DNA from: an uncultured Granulosicoccus sp.
GTDB lineage: Bacteria > Pseudomonadota > Gammaproteobacteria > Granulosicoccales > Granulosicoccaceae
Direction of reading: 5' to 3'
Length of the DNA stretch: 64,000 nucleotides
NCBI GenBank assembly: GCA_947499955.1
Contig: CANMQI010000014.1
Location: 124,001 to 188,000, forward strand
Part shown: piece by piece, positions 1 to 10,300 of the stretch
Position numbering within the stretch: the stretch's first letter is position 1
Layout: each line of letters begins with the position of its first letter
The notes under the pieces: model-generated
The model's database searches: none
What the model saw: the letters and a program-made list of their open reading frames with translations, nothing else
What the model was told of the DNA's origin: nothing
Program-made: the position numbers and the translations under genes

Positions 1-656
1 GCCAGCAGAGAGTTGGCTGCGTATTTGGTGAGCTCCGAGGACTTGCGGCTCATGAAGATCAGGCGATCGCGACGGTTGCGGCAGAAAGGGGCGTACAGCT
101 CGCGCATGACTTCAGTGGCATGCTCGTCATCAGTACCGATGACGATACGGTCCGGCTTCATGAAATCTTCGATGGCCGCGCCTTCCTTCAGGAATTCAGG
201 GTTTGAAATCACCGCGTAGGAGATGGTCTCATTACGTGCAGCAAGACCGTCCGCGATAACCTTCTCGACCATATCGCCAGTGCCGACAGGCACGGTTGAC
301 TTGTTGACGACAAGCTTGGGCTCGGTCATGCGCTCCGCGATGGTCTTGGCTACTGCTGCGACGTACTGCATGTCTGCAGAGCCGTCTTCGCCCGGAGGGG
401 TACCAACAGCGATGAACTGCACTTCGCTGTGAGCGACCGCCTGGTCCATATCGGTGGTGAATTCAAGACGCTCGGCTTCCACGTTGCGTTTGATGACATC
501 ATCCAGACCCGGTTCGAAGATCGGGATGATGCCCTTGCGCAGGTTGGCAACCTTGGTTTCGTCGACATCAACGCACAGCACTTCGTTACCGACATCAGCA
601 ATCAGTGCGCCTGTCACCAGGCCAACATAGCCGGAGCCGTAAATCGTTACTTTCAT
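1..656 (-). CDS. ugd: UDP-glucose 6-dehydrogenase, N-terminal part (3' end outside window)
   Basis: This gene would oxidise UDP-glucose to UDP-glucuronate with NAD+, feeding polysaccharide synthesis in the cytosol. Translating the minus strand from ATG at 656-654 gives a Rossmann start with the motif GSGYVGLVTG, then the family motifs VGTPPGEDG, STVPVGTGD and SNPEFLKEGAA, and finally KYAANSLL at the window edge. About 218 residues of an expected 440 or so are present, and the catalytic cysteine lies outside. It is a different subfamily from the UDP-ManNAc dehydrogenase at 13125-14375. The family is clear; the exact sugar substrate is inferred from the closer match to Ugd/TuaD-type enzymes. 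Confidence 0.9.
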   Translation of the reverse strand, partial: MKVTIYGSGYVGLVTGALIADVGNEVLCVDVDETKVANLRKGIIPIFEPGLDDVIKRNVEAERLEFTTDMDQAVAHSEVQFIAVGTPPGEDGSADMQYVAAVAKTIAERMTEPKLVVNKSTVPVGTGDMVEKVIADGLAARNETISYAVISNPEFLKEGAAIEDFMKPDRIVIGTDDEHATEVMRELYAPFCRNRRDRLIFMSRKSSELTKYAANSLL

Positions 657-850
657 TATATTTCCTGAATGGTGGCAGCCTTTGGCCGCCAGTCAACAAC
701 GTAAAAAGAGGATTTGAAATCAGTTATCGGCGCCTGCAGGCTGCACGATGAGTGTCTGTGTATCGGTTTTGTAGATTGCGTGGACCGTGCCAGCGAGAAC
801 ACATCTTGCAAAAGCACAGGTCTTGCTTGATCGGGGAAAGTCAGGGGGGG

Positions 851-879
851 ATTATAGGGCCTGAGGTGGGTAATGGTAA
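851..879 (-). promoter_or_regulatory. Candidate sigma-70 promoter for ugd
   Basis: Read on the minus strand there is a -35 box TTACCA (879-874), a 17-nt spacer and a perfect -10 box TATAAT (856-851). Transcription would begin near 843 and leave a leader of about 190 nt before the ugd start at 656. This is a motif match only. Confidence 0.5.
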
Positions 880-948
880 TGAGTACTCGTCAACATGTTG
901 GTGAGATGAGAGAAACGCATTGTAAAAACTGTGTGCCGGTGTGGAATA

Positions 949-1707
949 TCAACACCCTGCATGCAACATTTCCCGTTTTCCCGGTGGGCCAGCCATTTTC
1001 CTGACGTGGTATCCGGCGGCCATCAATGCCCGGCGCACGTCGCCCTTGGCCGAATAGGTGGTCAATGCACCGCCCGCTGAGGTCTTGCCATGCAACCGTG
1101 CAAAGAATTCAGGTGTCCAGCATTCCGGGTTGCTGTCGGGGCTGAAGGCATCCAGATAGATGGCATCGAACTCTCCAGCCGGCAGTTCATCGCGGATGGC
1201 ATCACACAGATGCAGGGTCAGTGTGATGTTCCTGTCCAGTGTCAGCGTGAGCGGTGGCCGGGTATCCCTGTCACCATCATGGAGGTATGCCGCGGCGTCC
1301 AGTCCTGCAATCAACTGGTCGTACAGCCGGGCATCCTTCAGCTGTTCGCGGTAATGCACCGTTGGCAGCAGTGCCAGGACGGACGGATCGTTTTCGATGG
1401 CGTGGTATGCCAGCGGCGTCTGGCAGTCGCTGGCAAGATCTGCTGTCAACAGGCAATTGAGGCCAAGCCCGAAGCCGATTTCCAGCACACGAGTGGCTTG
1501 CCCGGTGGCAAGGCGCTCAGCGACACCAGAGGTGTTCAGGAATACGTGTCGGGATTCGGTGACGGCGCCATTGATGGAGTGGAAAGTCTCTCCATAACGC
1601 TCACTGTGAAGTGTGTGGGAGCCATCGGACGTACGGATAGTAGTCACAGGTAGGGAGGCAGAGTTGTCGAGGGGGCAGTCTGGTCTGTTATAGCTACGGT
1701 ACGGCAC
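949..1707 (-). CDS. mnmD: tRNA (5-methylaminomethyl-2-thiouridine)(34)-methyltransferase, MnmD type
   Basis: This is a stand-alone MnmD methyltransferase (DUF752) of 252 residues. In E. coli the equivalent domain is fused to the FAD oxidase MnmC and makes the last methyl transfer to mnm5s2U34. The SAM-binding motif VLEIGFGLGLN lies at residues 74-84 and the signature LDAFSPDSNPECW around 185-197. No FAD domain follows, so either the oxidase step is encoded elsewhere or the pathway differs. The start shown is a GTG without a clear ribosome binding site; an in-frame GTG at 1647 would give a start nearer the usual N-terminus. It is the last gene of a group containing cmoA and cmoB, which also modify U34. 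Confidence 0.85.
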   Translation of the reverse strand: MPYRSYNRPDCPLDNSASLPVTTIRTSDGSHTLHSERYGETFHSINGAVTESRHVFLNTSGVAERLATGQATRVLEIGFGLGLNCLLTADLASDCQTPLAYHAIENDPSVLALLPTVHYREQLKDARLYDQLIAGLDAAAYLHDGDRDTRPPLTLTLDRNITLTLHLCDAIRDELPAGEFDAIYLDAFSPDSNPECWTPEFFARLHGKTSAGGALTTYSAKGDVRRALMAAGYHVRKMAGPPGKREMLHAGC

Positions 1708-1735
1708 AAGGGCCGGGGGGCGAAGGCAGAAACCT

Positions 1736-2701
1736 TCAGCAGGCTATCATGCGCTCTCTCAAGGCCTCGCAGCGTGCAAAGTAGGCGGCGGTGCTGCGCG
1801 GCATGGGTACGCGAGCTCGAGCAATCCAGTTGATCAGATTACGGCCGGCAATCAGGGTTTTCTGCGCCTCTTCCATGACGTAACGGCATTCCCGCGAGCA
1901 GTCCTTCTGGATGCGTGGCTGGACATTGCCCAGTGCTTCTCCGGTGGCAACGAAGCGAGGCCAGATTTCAAAGATGCAGACATCCGATTTCATGGTTTCG
2001 CATTCGTGCTTGGCAGCAGAGGCGTAGTCCTCCAGCAAGGGGGCGATTTCTGCAAATTCGGGGCGCGAACAGAACATGCCACACAGGCTGAGCACCACCT
2101 TGTCGATATTGGCCATGGCCTGCGCAACCTTGATGAACCGGGATTCGTAGTAGGCCGTGATCGGCAGAGTGAAGGCACGAAACGGTTCGCCCCAGAGCTC
2201 ATCAATACCTTCCTCACCACTGAAATGGCGCACTTCACGACCCAGTTCCAGCGCTTCCTTGAAGTAGTCACCGCAGGCTCTCATCAACTCATTGTCGCGG
2301 CTGATTCGAACCCCTTTTTCTTCCAGTTCCACAATGGCCGTGAAGATGTCGGTAGCGCGGTTGAACAGCGCGCCGGCCAGCATGGCGGCGTTGACGCGCT
2401 TCATGGCCGGGTCGGACTGATTCATGTAATAGGCGCGTGCCGTGTCCAGACGCTCACCGGGGGTATTGATGCCCGGCTCGGTATGGTGAAAGGCGCGGCG
2501 CGTTAGATGGTCGATCAGAGTCTTGCGTGACGCCAGCGATTCTTCCAGAGGGGGGTAGTAGCGAACCCAGTAACCGTGGAAGTGTATGTAATCGGCACCA
2601 TCCACTGTGCGTCGCTCACCGTTGTCAGGTGGTGTTGCACTAGCCAACAGGGTCGGTCGTTCCGCTCCGGTTGGTTGAATCGATGGCTGGGCTATACGCA
2701 T
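1736..2701 (-). CDS. Uncharacterised cysteine-rich, mostly helical protein between cmoB and mnmD
   Basis: I do not recognise this 321-residue protein. It has no signal peptide and no obvious membrane segment, and it looks largely alpha-helical. It has nine cysteines, several in close pairs (CGMFC, C-x8-C in the KHEC...DVC stretch, DCSREC), which could bind metal or be redox active; that is inference. A tyrosine/histidine-rich segment (YIHFHGYWVRYYPP) lies near residue 38. It ends 28 bp before mnmD and follows cmoB by 292 bp, so it sits between enzymes that modify tRNA U34, although it has a possible promoter of its own. Codon use looks like that of its neighbours. Confidence 0.75.
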   Translation of the reverse strand: MRIAQPSIQPTGAERPTLLASATPPDNGERRTVDGADYIHFHGYWVRYYPPLEESLASRKTLIDHLTRRAFHHTEPGINTPGERLDTARAYYMNQSDPAMKRVNAAMLAGALFNRATDIFTAIVELEEKGVRISRDNELMRACGDYFKEALELGREVRHFSGEEGIDELWGEPFRAFTLPITAYYESRFIKVAQAMANIDKVVLSLCGMFCSRPEFAEIAPLLEDYASAAKHECETMKSDVCIFEIWPRFVATGEALGNVQPRIQKDCSRECRYVMEEAQKTLIAGRNLINWIARARVPMPRSTAAYFARCEALRERMIAC

Positions 2702-2732
2702 TGAACACCGGTCAAACTGCTCTCAAGGCGGC

Positions 2733-2760
2733 AGTATAACCAGATGGATAGGTTGTGCCA
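2733..2760 (-). promoter_or_regulatory. Candidate promoter for the unknown gene and mnmD
   Basis: On the minus strand, TGGCAC (2760-2755), a 16-nt spacer and TATACT (2738-2733) resemble a sigma-70 promoter. It lies about 35 bp upstream of the start at 2701, inside the 292-bp gap after cmoB. The -35 match is weak. Confidence 0.35.
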
Positions 2761-2993
2761 GTCTTGAATCGGCCGGTTTTTACAAATCCTGTTCGATTTC
2801 GGTAATTTTCCTACACGGCTGCTCCGGGTAACGCCCGACGCAAAAAATTTAACCAGCTGATAAAAAAAGAGTTTTCAGATCCTGTTTTTGCAGTGTCGGG
2901 ATTCTGCGACAGACATTACAGATACCTCGCCCAGGTGATTTAACTGTAAAAAATGTGATGAAGTAGTCATATTTTTCAGGGTGAGGATGGCTA

Positions 2994-3971
2994 TCAGGCA
3001 GTGGCCAGCACCACCGCGCGTGTTGGCCGTGGGTAACCTTCAATGGTGAGCGAAGGGTCATCGGCACGCAGTGCCTGTTCCAGCGAATGGGACTGCATCC
3101 AGTGAGATCGACGCTGTTCCTCGAGGCTGGTCTGTTCCACGGAGACGGTGCGTACATTGTTGAATCCGGCGGCCTTGACCCAGTTCTCCAGATGGTCGAC
3201 GGTGGGGAGTTCGTAGATATTTCGCATATTGGCGTAGCGTTCGCCAATCGCGAGCGATGCATCCCCGTGACCGGGCATGATCAAGGTCTCCAGTACCAGC
3301 TCGCCACCTGGTCGCAATGCCTGACGCAGTTCTGCCAGATGCGTCATCGGCTCTCGCCGGTGATACAACACGCCCATGGAGAATACGGTATCGAATATCT
3401 GCATGCTCTCGGGCAGCGCTTCCATGGGTAGAGGCAGAAAATGCAGAGCCGCCTCCCGGGCATAGTGCTGCACAGCGTCGAACTGTTTCAGGTAGAGCAG
3501 GCTGGGGTCGATCCCCAGTACCTGTCTGGCACCAGCTTCGCGCATGCGCCACAGGTGGTAGCCGCTGCCGCAGCCGACATCCAGTACCAGCCGATCCTGC
3601 AGAGACTCCAGGTGCGGTGCGATGCGATCCCATTTCCAGTCCGAGCGCCACTCGGTGTCGAGCAGGACAGGGCCGATCAGGAAGGGCCCCTTGCGCCAGG
3701 GCATGAGCTCTGACAAGGCCTGTTCGAGCACATCCGTCTGGTCGGATGCCAGGTGCGATGCGGTACACACGGCACCATCTTCAATCGTCCAGCCGGACTG
3801 GGTACTGGTTGGCAGGGCCTTGACCGCACTATCCCAGCGCGGCAGGTGGCCGTGTTTGAGGGCATGGCCCTGATTCATCACCGCCTTGGCCAGCGCCTCA
3901 CTCCAAGGAGCCAGGGGAGTGCCGGCCAGGGATGAGATCAGGTGTTGGGCATCGAATTCGAGTTCAGACAT
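2994..3971 (-). CDS. cmoB: tRNA U34 carboxymethyltransferase CmoB
   Basis: CmoB transfers the carboxymethyl group of carboxy-S-adenosylmethionine to 5-hydroxyuridine 34, giving cmo5U in tRNAs that read split codon boxes. The 325-residue protein has the usual family length. PWRKGPF is at residues 91-97, the substrate-recognition segment DTEWRSDWKWDR at 105-116 and the nucleotide-binding motif DVGCGSGYH at 131-139, followed by GVLYHRREP. It lies 108 bp downstream of cmoA, which makes its co-substrate, so the pair is functionally complete here. Confidence 0.97.
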   Translation of the reverse strand: MSELEFDAQHLISSLAGTPLAPWSEALAKAVMNQGHALKHGHLPRWDSAVKALPTSTQSGWTIEDGAVCTASHLASDQTDVLEQALSELMPWRKGPFLIGPVLLDTEWRSDWKWDRIAPHLESLQDRLVLDVGCGSGYHLWRMREAGARQVLGIDPSLLYLKQFDAVQHYAREAALHFLPLPMEALPESMQIFDTVFSMGVLYHRREPMTHLAELRQALRPGGELVLETLIMPGHGDASLAIGERYANMRNIYELPTVDHLENWVKAAGFNNVRTVSVEQTSLEEQRRSHWMQSHSLEQALRADDPSLTIEGYPRPTRAVVLATA

Positions 3972-4079
3972 GCAGTGCAGAATCTACTGACCGGCCAGAC
4001 AATCCTGGCCGCTTGGGGGAGAGTAATGCCGCGATCATTCAGAGTCGATCGCGGCGAGTCCTTGCAGTGTGCCAGCTTG

Positions 4080-4868
4080 TCAGCGCTTGATGGCGATCAG
4101 AGAGGCGAAGTTGAAACACTGAAACCAGACTGTGCAGTGGGTAAATCCACTGTCGAGCAGACGAGTGCGATGCTGTTCCAGCGTGTCGGGCACCAGCACA
4201 TTCTCCAGAGCCGTGCGCTTCTGGCTGATTTCCAGATCGGAATAACCGTTACGACTCTTGAAGGCGTGATACATATCAATGTGCATCTCGTTGACCACCG
4301 GGTCGTCGAAACACACCTTTTCACTCAGTATCAGGACGCCGCCCGGTTGCAGGGCGTCCGCAATCTTGCGCATCAGTGCCGCACGTGCTGCCGGATTCAC
4401 GAATTGCAGTGTGAAGTTCATTGCCACTACCGACGCCTGGCTCAGCGGATGCTCTTCCAGATTGGCTTCGTGCAGAATGATCGGTGTCGCCGGGCGCGCC
4501 GGGTCCTGCTGGCTTTCATGCAGCTCGATCAGGTCCCGGCTGGCCTTGATCATGGCGGGCGCATTGTCCACGGCATGAATCTCACATCCCTGACTGGTGG
4601 CAGGGTCTATCTGCAGCAAGGCATCACGCATGGAGATGGCGGTAGCCCCCAGTGATGAGCCCAGATCGTAGAGGTGGGTGCCCGGCTGCACATAGCGACT
4701 GGCCAGCAGTGCTGACTGAGTGATGATCGCTTCATAGCCGGGCACTGAACGCCGCAACATGTCGGGAAAGACATCGACAACCGACTGGTTGAAGCGAAAC
4801 CCTTCGATGTCTCCCAGCGGGGCGGCGAAAATCGAATCGCGCGCCTGTGTTGTGGAATCACTGCTCAT
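4080..4868 (-). CDS. cmoA: Carboxy-S-adenosyl-L-methionine synthase CmoA
   Basis: CmoA converts SAM and prephenate into carboxy-SAM, the donor used by CmoB. The 262-residue protein shows FNQSVVDVFPDMLRRSVPGY around residues 26-45, the SAM motif LYDLGSSLGATAIS near 67-79 and the family-specific stretch MNFTLQFV. It starts 3 bp after the end of the DAHP synthase gene. This is a neat context, because prephenate comes from the shikimate pathway that DAHP synthase opens; the metabolic link is established for CmoA, while a regulatory reason for the gene pairing is inference. Confidence 0.97.
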   Translation of the reverse strand: MSSDSTTQARDSIFAAPLGDIEGFRFNQSVVDVFPDMLRRSVPGYEAIITQSALLASRYVQPGTHLYDLGSSLGATAISMRDALLQIDPATSQGCEIHAVDNAPAMIKASRDLIELHESQQDPARPATPIILHEANLEEHPLSQASVVAMNFTLQFVNPAARAALMRKIADALQPGGVLILSEKVCFDDPVVNEMHIDMYHAFKSRNGYSDLEISQKRTALENVLVPDTLEQHRTRLLDSGFTHCTVWFQCFNFASLIAIKR

Positions 4869-4871
4869 GCC

Positions 4872-5954
4872 TTACTTGAACCGACCGGCCAGGTTAGCGT
4901 GCAATTGCATCATCAGGGTCTCGGTGGTATCCCAGTCGATACAGGCATCGGTGATCGAAACGCCGTATTCGAGATCCTTCGGATCCTTGAGCGACTGATT
5001 GCCGGCATTGATATGGGATTCGAGCATGATGCCGATGATGGAGTCATTACCGGCCGCCAGTTGATCGGCCACATTGTGGGCAACCAGAGGCTGACGGTTG
5101 TGATCCTTGTTGGCATTGGCGTGCGAGCAATCGATCATGATGCGCTTGGGCAGGCCGGCCTTGTCCATGGCTTGCTCGGCCAGAGACACATTCACCGAGT
5201 CATAATTGGGGCCTTCATTGCCGCCGCGCAGAATGACATGGCCATAGGCATTGCCACGTGTCTTCAGGACGGTTGCCTGACCACGGCTGTCGATACCCAG
5301 GAAACTGTGCGGATTGGCCGCTGATTGCATGGCGTTGATGGCCACTTCCAACCCGCCGTCAGTCCCGTTCTTGAAGCCGACAGCCGTGGACAGGCCGCTG
5401 GACATTTCCCGGTGAGTCTGCGATTCGGTGGTGCGTGCGCCGATGGCCGACCAGGTGAACAGGTCTGACAGATACTGTGGACTGATGGGATCGAGAGCTT
5501 CGGTGCCAGTCGGCATACCGTGATCAGCCAGCCAGACCAGCAGTTCGCGGGCGCGTGACAGACCGACTTCGATATCGAAACTGTCATCCAGGTGTGGATC
5601 GTTGATCAGGCCTTTCCACCCGACGGTAGTACGCGGCTTTTCGAAATACACGCGCATGATCAGTTCGATGCGATCGGCAACACGCTCACGCAGTTTCATC
5701 AATCGCTGCGCATAGTCCTTGGCCATCTCCACATCATGGATGGAGCAAGGTCCGACCACGGCCAGCAAACGCTTGTCCTGCCCGTCGAGGATGGCCTCGA
5801 CACTGGCGCGACCGGCTTCGATGGTCTGGCTGGCTTTTTCGGTTCTCGGATAGCGCTGCTTCAGGGCATCTGGCGAGACAAGTGTCTTCTCGGCCAGAAT
5901 ATTGGTGTTGGAAAGCGGGCGATTGAGGGTTACAGCGGTACTGGAGGAGGTCAT
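4872..5954 (-). CDS. aroG: 3-deoxy-7-phosphoheptulonate (DAHP) synthase, type I alpha
   Basis: The enzyme condenses phosphoenolpyruvate and erythrose 4-phosphate, the first step of aromatic amino acid synthesis. The 360-residue protein matches the E. coli AroG/AroF/AroH class: GPCSIHD with the metal-binding Cys at residue 70, RVYFEKPRTTVGWKGL at 101-116, GIDSRGQ near 220 and DCSHAN at 275-280. Which aromatic amino acid inhibits it cannot be told from inspection, so the symbol denotes the class only. It is the first gene of the likely operon with cmoA and cmoB. Confidence 0.93.
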   Translation of the reverse strand: MTSSSTAVTLNRPLSNTNILAEKTLVSPDALKQRYPRTEKASQTIEAGRASVEAILDGQDKRLLAVVGPCSIHDVEMAKDYAQRLMKLRERVADRIELIMRVYFEKPRTTVGWKGLINDPHLDDSFDIEVGLSRARELLVWLADHGMPTGTEALDPISPQYLSDLFTWSAIGARTTESQTHREMSSGLSTAVGFKNGTDGGLEVAINAMQSAANPHSFLGIDSRGQATVLKTRGNAYGHVILRGGNEGPNYDSVNVSLAEQAMDKAGLPKRIMIDCSHANANKDHNRQPLVAHNVADQLAAGNDSIIGIMLESHINAGNQSLKDPKDLEYGVSITDACIDWDTTETLMMQLHANLAGRFK

Positions 5955-6027
5955 GGGAACTCGGTGGGTTTGCTTGAAGTTGGCCTTTGCACTTTCGGGT
6001 AAAGGTTACAACAGCGTTTCACATCCA

Positions 6028-7212
6028 TCATGCTGTCGTCAACACAAGGCCTTTGGATGTACTGGAAATCGTGGCGCGACCTTCCAGCAGTGCTGTCAGA
6101 TCATCACCCAGCAAGGGGTCGCGCCAACCACTCAGGGCCGAGCGACCGTCCGAGGTCACCATCTTTTCCAGAAGCTTCTGCGGGGCCAGGATGGTCGGGG
6201 CAATACCCAGTTCCAGGCTGCGCTGGAAAACCCAGGCATTGAGCAACTGCACACGTGCCAGATTGGCGCTATTGAGTTTCTGTTTCTTGGCGAACGGCGG
6301 CAGCGGTTCCGGCTCCTGATCCCTGGCCGCCTCGATCACGGCGAGGATTTCATCACCGAAACGCTCCCGCGTCTTGCGCTCCAGACTCCTGATATGGGCC
6401 AGTTCGGTCGTGGAATCCGGTTGCTGCTGGGCAATATTCAGGAGCACGTCATCCTTCAACAGCCAGTTGCGCGGCTGATTGGTCTCACGTGCCTTGATCT
6501 CGCGCCACTTGGCCAGTGCCTGGATGATCGACAGTGCCGGACCCTTGAATCGCTGGATATTGCGTATCTTCTTCCAGCGCTCACCGGCCGGCTGATCGTA
6601 TTTTTCCACCCGCGCAGCGTCATCGAATTCCGGCTGCAGCCAGTCCAGTCGACCCAGTTCCTTGAGCTGGCTGTGCATGTCCAGGTACAGCGCTTCCAGA
6701 TAGATGACGTCGTCCAGGGCGTAGGTGATCTGCTGGCGTGGCAGCGGGCGTCTTGTCCAGTCGGCCCGCGTGTGAGTCTTGGCCAGTTCCACACCCAGAT
6801 GCTCTTTCACCAGGTTGCCATAGCCAATCTGCTCGTTGTAACCCAGCAATGGCGCAGCGGTCTGGGTATCGAACAGGGGCGTGGGCACTTTCTTCGCCAG
6901 CAAATAGAAGATCTCGAGATCCTGAGAGGCTGCGTGAAAGACTTTGGTCACGGAGGTGTCCAGCAGAAGCTCGGACAGGGCGCTCAGATCATCAATGGCC
7001 AGCGTATCGATGCAGGCCAGTAGTTCTTCGTGTTTGACCTGGACCAGGCAGAGCTCGGGCCGATAGGTACGCTCGCGCAGAAATTCCGTATCGATGGCGA
7101 TGTAGGGGCGCTGACGCAGCTCCTTGCAAAGCTCTACCAGAGCCTCGCTGGACTCTATATAAAGTGCTTGCGAATACAGTTCATCCGGATTCTGGTCGGT
7201 CGCAGAGGCCAT
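6028..7212 (-). CDS. rnd: Ribonuclease D
   Basis: This is a 3'-5' exoribonuclease that trims tRNA and other small RNA 3' ends. The DEDD catalytic residues are visible: D41 and E43 in IAIDTEF, D98 in HAASQDLEIFY, and the last Asp in YALDDVIYL at about 167-168 after Tyr164, which marks the DEDDy subclass. One or two HRDC-like helical domains follow from about residue 210. The 394-residue length is normal (E. coli 375). It reads away from tamB, 169 bp downstream of the tamB stop, and towards aroG. Confidence 0.95.
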   Translation of the reverse strand: MASATDQNPDELYSQALYIESSEALVELCKELRQRPYIAIDTEFLRERTYRPELCLVQVKHEELLACIDTLAIDDLSALSELLLDTSVTKVFHAASQDLEIFYLLAKKVPTPLFDTQTAAPLLGYNEQIGYGNLVKEHLGVELAKTHTRADWTRRPLPRQQITYALDDVIYLEALYLDMHSQLKELGRLDWLQPEFDDAARVEKYDQPAGERWKKIRNIQRFKGPALSIIQALAKWREIKARETNQPRNWLLKDDVLLNIAQQQPDSTTELAHIRSLERKTRERFGDEILAVIEAARDQEPEPLPPFAKKQKLNSANLARVQLLNAWVFQRSLELGIAPTILAPQKLLEKMVTSDGRSALSGWRDPLLGDDLTALLEGRATISSTSKGLVLTTA

Positions 7213-7272
7213 GTGATTGTCTTTGTTGTGGTTTTATCCAGTGTATAGCAAACAAACGGGCAAACCGGTATG

Positions 7273-7377
7273 TGTCACCGCGTAAGTGGGGTGGATCTGG
7301 CCCTGCGCAAGAGGCCGAGGTACGAGGGATGGCGTTATTGTCACCGCGTCGATGAGGCAGATCTTGCCCCGCGTCGA
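7273..7377. repeat. Imperfect direct repeat of about 38 bp, two copies 66 bp apart
   Basis: Copies start at 7273 and 7339. Both begin TGTCACCGCGT and share GATCT, GCCC and GCG blocks further on, with roughly ten mismatches over 38 positions. They fill the gap between rnd and the end of tamB. No function is evident. Confidence 0.5.
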
Positions 7378-7381
7378 GCCG

Positions 7382-10300
7382 TCAGAAAGAGAAGGAATAG
7401 AAGATATCGACAGCCTGCTCGACGGCTCCCTGAGCAGCCTCCAGGTAGAGCTTCTTGGTCAGGTCGTAGCGCAGATACAGCGTACTGGTTGTCTCGAACA
7501 CGCTGCGTCCGTAGCGCAACAGCAGACGGTCATTCAGGCGGCCACTGACGACGAGTTCGGTATCGTCGCCACTGCCGCGGGTTTCCAGTGCGAAGTCCTG
7601 GACCCCCAGCGCATTGGCTATACCACCAGCAATATTGCGTCCTCCCTTGACCGTCAGCGCCAGGGCGGCGGTCGCCAGCAGATTGGCTTCCTGATCATTG
7701 GTTTCATTGATGTCTCTTCCCAGGACGATGTAGGACAGGATGGCATCTTCGGTCTTGTCGTCTGGTTCGGTAAACAGGGTTATCTCCGGATCGGCAACCG
7801 TACCGGTGATATGCAAGCCGGCGGTACGCGCCGGATCTTCCGTGTCTATTTCACGTACGGCATCGATCGCCAGTCGTGTCTGGTTGACCGGGCCGACAAA
7901 CAGAATCTGGCCGTCGGCCTTCAGGTTCTGGCCATACTGCTTGTAGATGCCGTCAACAACCTCGATTTCGCCGCCCAGTTGTACCGGCTTGGGACTGTTC
8001 ATGCGCACGTCCATATCGCCAGTCAGGCGGGCGGTGAGTCCATAGGCTGACAGGTTCACCTCATCACCCAGTGAGACATTCAGGGCCATCTGGAGCTTGG
8101 TCTCGCTCGGCGGGTTCGCGGCTTCTTCACGTCTGTTCTCTTCGATGTCCTCCACGATGACCACATCGCTGGAGACACTGGCAGCACCCTGAGGCAGATC
8201 TTCCACATCGATACTGGCCATGGGAATCTCGATATCGCCACTGATGCGAATCACACCCGGGCGGGCCCGAATCTGGATCTGGTGGTTGACCTCGGACTCT
8301 TGCAGGGGGTCGCTTTGCAGGTTCAGCTTCTTGCCATTCAGATCGACATCGGCACGCCAGGCGGCCAGGTCCTGCCAGTTGGCACTGCCTTCGATGACGA
8401 TCAGGCCGTCATCACTGTTCAGCTCGCCATCGATGATGGCGCGTTTGCCCTTGACGGTGGTGACAATGCGCCCACCGCTCAATGTCAGAGGCAGCATTTC
8501 TGCGCGCAGAATGGGGTCGTCCAGTACCAATTCGCCATCGAACCTCGGGTCGGTAAGTTGGCCAGACAGCTTGCCATCAAGACTGATGTCGCCTCTGATT
8601 TCATCGAATTCCGGCAGGAAGGCCTTGGCCATTCTGATATCCAGGCCATCCAGTGACACCGTGCCAGTGATCGGCTTGGTCTCGCCGGAGGGATCCATCT
8701 CCAGGGCTATGTTGGCTTGTCCGAGATTCTGCGAACTCAGGTTCAGCTCGGCCGTGACCAACTGCGGATTTATCTGTGTGTCGAGGCTCAATTCATCGTA
8801 GGTAAACGACACCGGATTATCATCGGCATCGGACACGCGAGCACCACCATCGATGACTCGGGTATTGATGCGGGCGGAAAAACCGCCGGGTTGATCTTCA
8901 CCCCAATCGATATCGGCGTTCATCTGCAGACTGCCCAGCAGTGTTGTTTCTGCCGGCATGAAGGCGTTCAATCGATTCAGAGCGTACTGATCGAGAGTGA
9001 TGGTGGCGTGCCCGCTGGCCTCTGCCACCACCTTGTTTTCCAGGCACAGATTGCTGCCTTCGGTGGTCCAGCAATGGGCATCCACGGCGAACTTCTTCGT
9101 CGTGTTGTTCCAGCTCAGGGCGGTGGGCTGGTTGAGGCGGATATCGTGCGCCGGCACTTCCAGTTCGACACTCTCCAGACTGCCGTCCCAATCGAACTGA
9201 TCGTTGAGAGAGCCTTGCGCCAGGAGGTCGATGGTCGTGGCGTCGGGGCCATCGGCGAAGAACCTCAACTGGTGCTCATCGCGCTGGCCTGTGAGGGTCA
9301 GACGTGTATTTTGTACGACCTGGGTGCCCGATTGCAGTGTGCCGATCGCGACAATGAGGCTGCTCTGCTTGGCAAACAGTTCCTCGATGCCCGCCTTGAT
9401 GCTGACACCCTGAACAACAAGGTCGTTGTACTTGACCACAGAGGAGGTCGCATTCAAGTCGACATCGGGAGTGGCCAGCGGCCCGGACATGCTCAGCTCC
9501 GCGTTGAACCCACCGGCAAGCTCGGGCATCAGGTTCTGCAACTGCGGCAGTTTGATCAGTGCCTTGATATCCCATCGATCACTGACCTTGCCCCTGGCGT
9601 TGATCTGGTTCTGATCATTGTTCAGCAAGACCTTGTCTATCAACCAGACATTGTCCAGACCCTTGGATACCACGGCATCCAGTGAGAAGGGGTAGTTTCT
9701 CAGGGTGCCACTGATGTTGGCCTTGGGCAGTTCGAGTGTCCAGTTGCCATCCTCGACGCGTCCAGAGGCTCGCAGGGTGCCGTTCAGTTTGCCGCTGACG
9801 TCCGGGACCTGCAGAGAAGGGTCGATATTCTTGAGCGTCCACTGGGTATCCCATTGCAACAGGTCTTTCCACGACACATTGGCACTGGCCTTGGCCGTGC
9901 CGCCCAGAGTTCGTATATCGATACCAGGCAAGGACAGTCGTTCCGTATTGACCGCACCGGAGAGTGCGATTTTCGTGGTGGGCAGCTGTTCGCCATCAAC
10001 ATCGGCGCCGAGTGTCAACTGATAGTCGTCCAGTGTGCCATCGACGCCGAGTGACACATTGTCAGCCTGTACCTGAGTGTTGGACTGGATGGGCCAGCCC
10101 AACCTGTCACTGACAAGCATGAGCGATGCCGGCAGGTCCTTCTCCAGCGGTTGCACCTTGCCGCTCAGCGACGCCTCGACGACCCCCGAGACCGTCATAT
10201 CGATGTCCAGTTGGCGCAGGCTATTGCCGAGTTGCAATGCCACCGAGGCAGGCTGCGCGCCTTCACCTTCGGGAAGTTCGTCGGGTATCAGGTCGGCGGC

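Noticed and set aside
5902..7023. A 373-codon plus-strand open frame
   Set aside because: It is antisense to rnd and aroG and unlike any family, whereas the minus-strand genes are clear.
8717..9685. A 322-codon plus-strand open frame
   Set aside because: It lies opposite the long tamB gene and reflects its codon bias.
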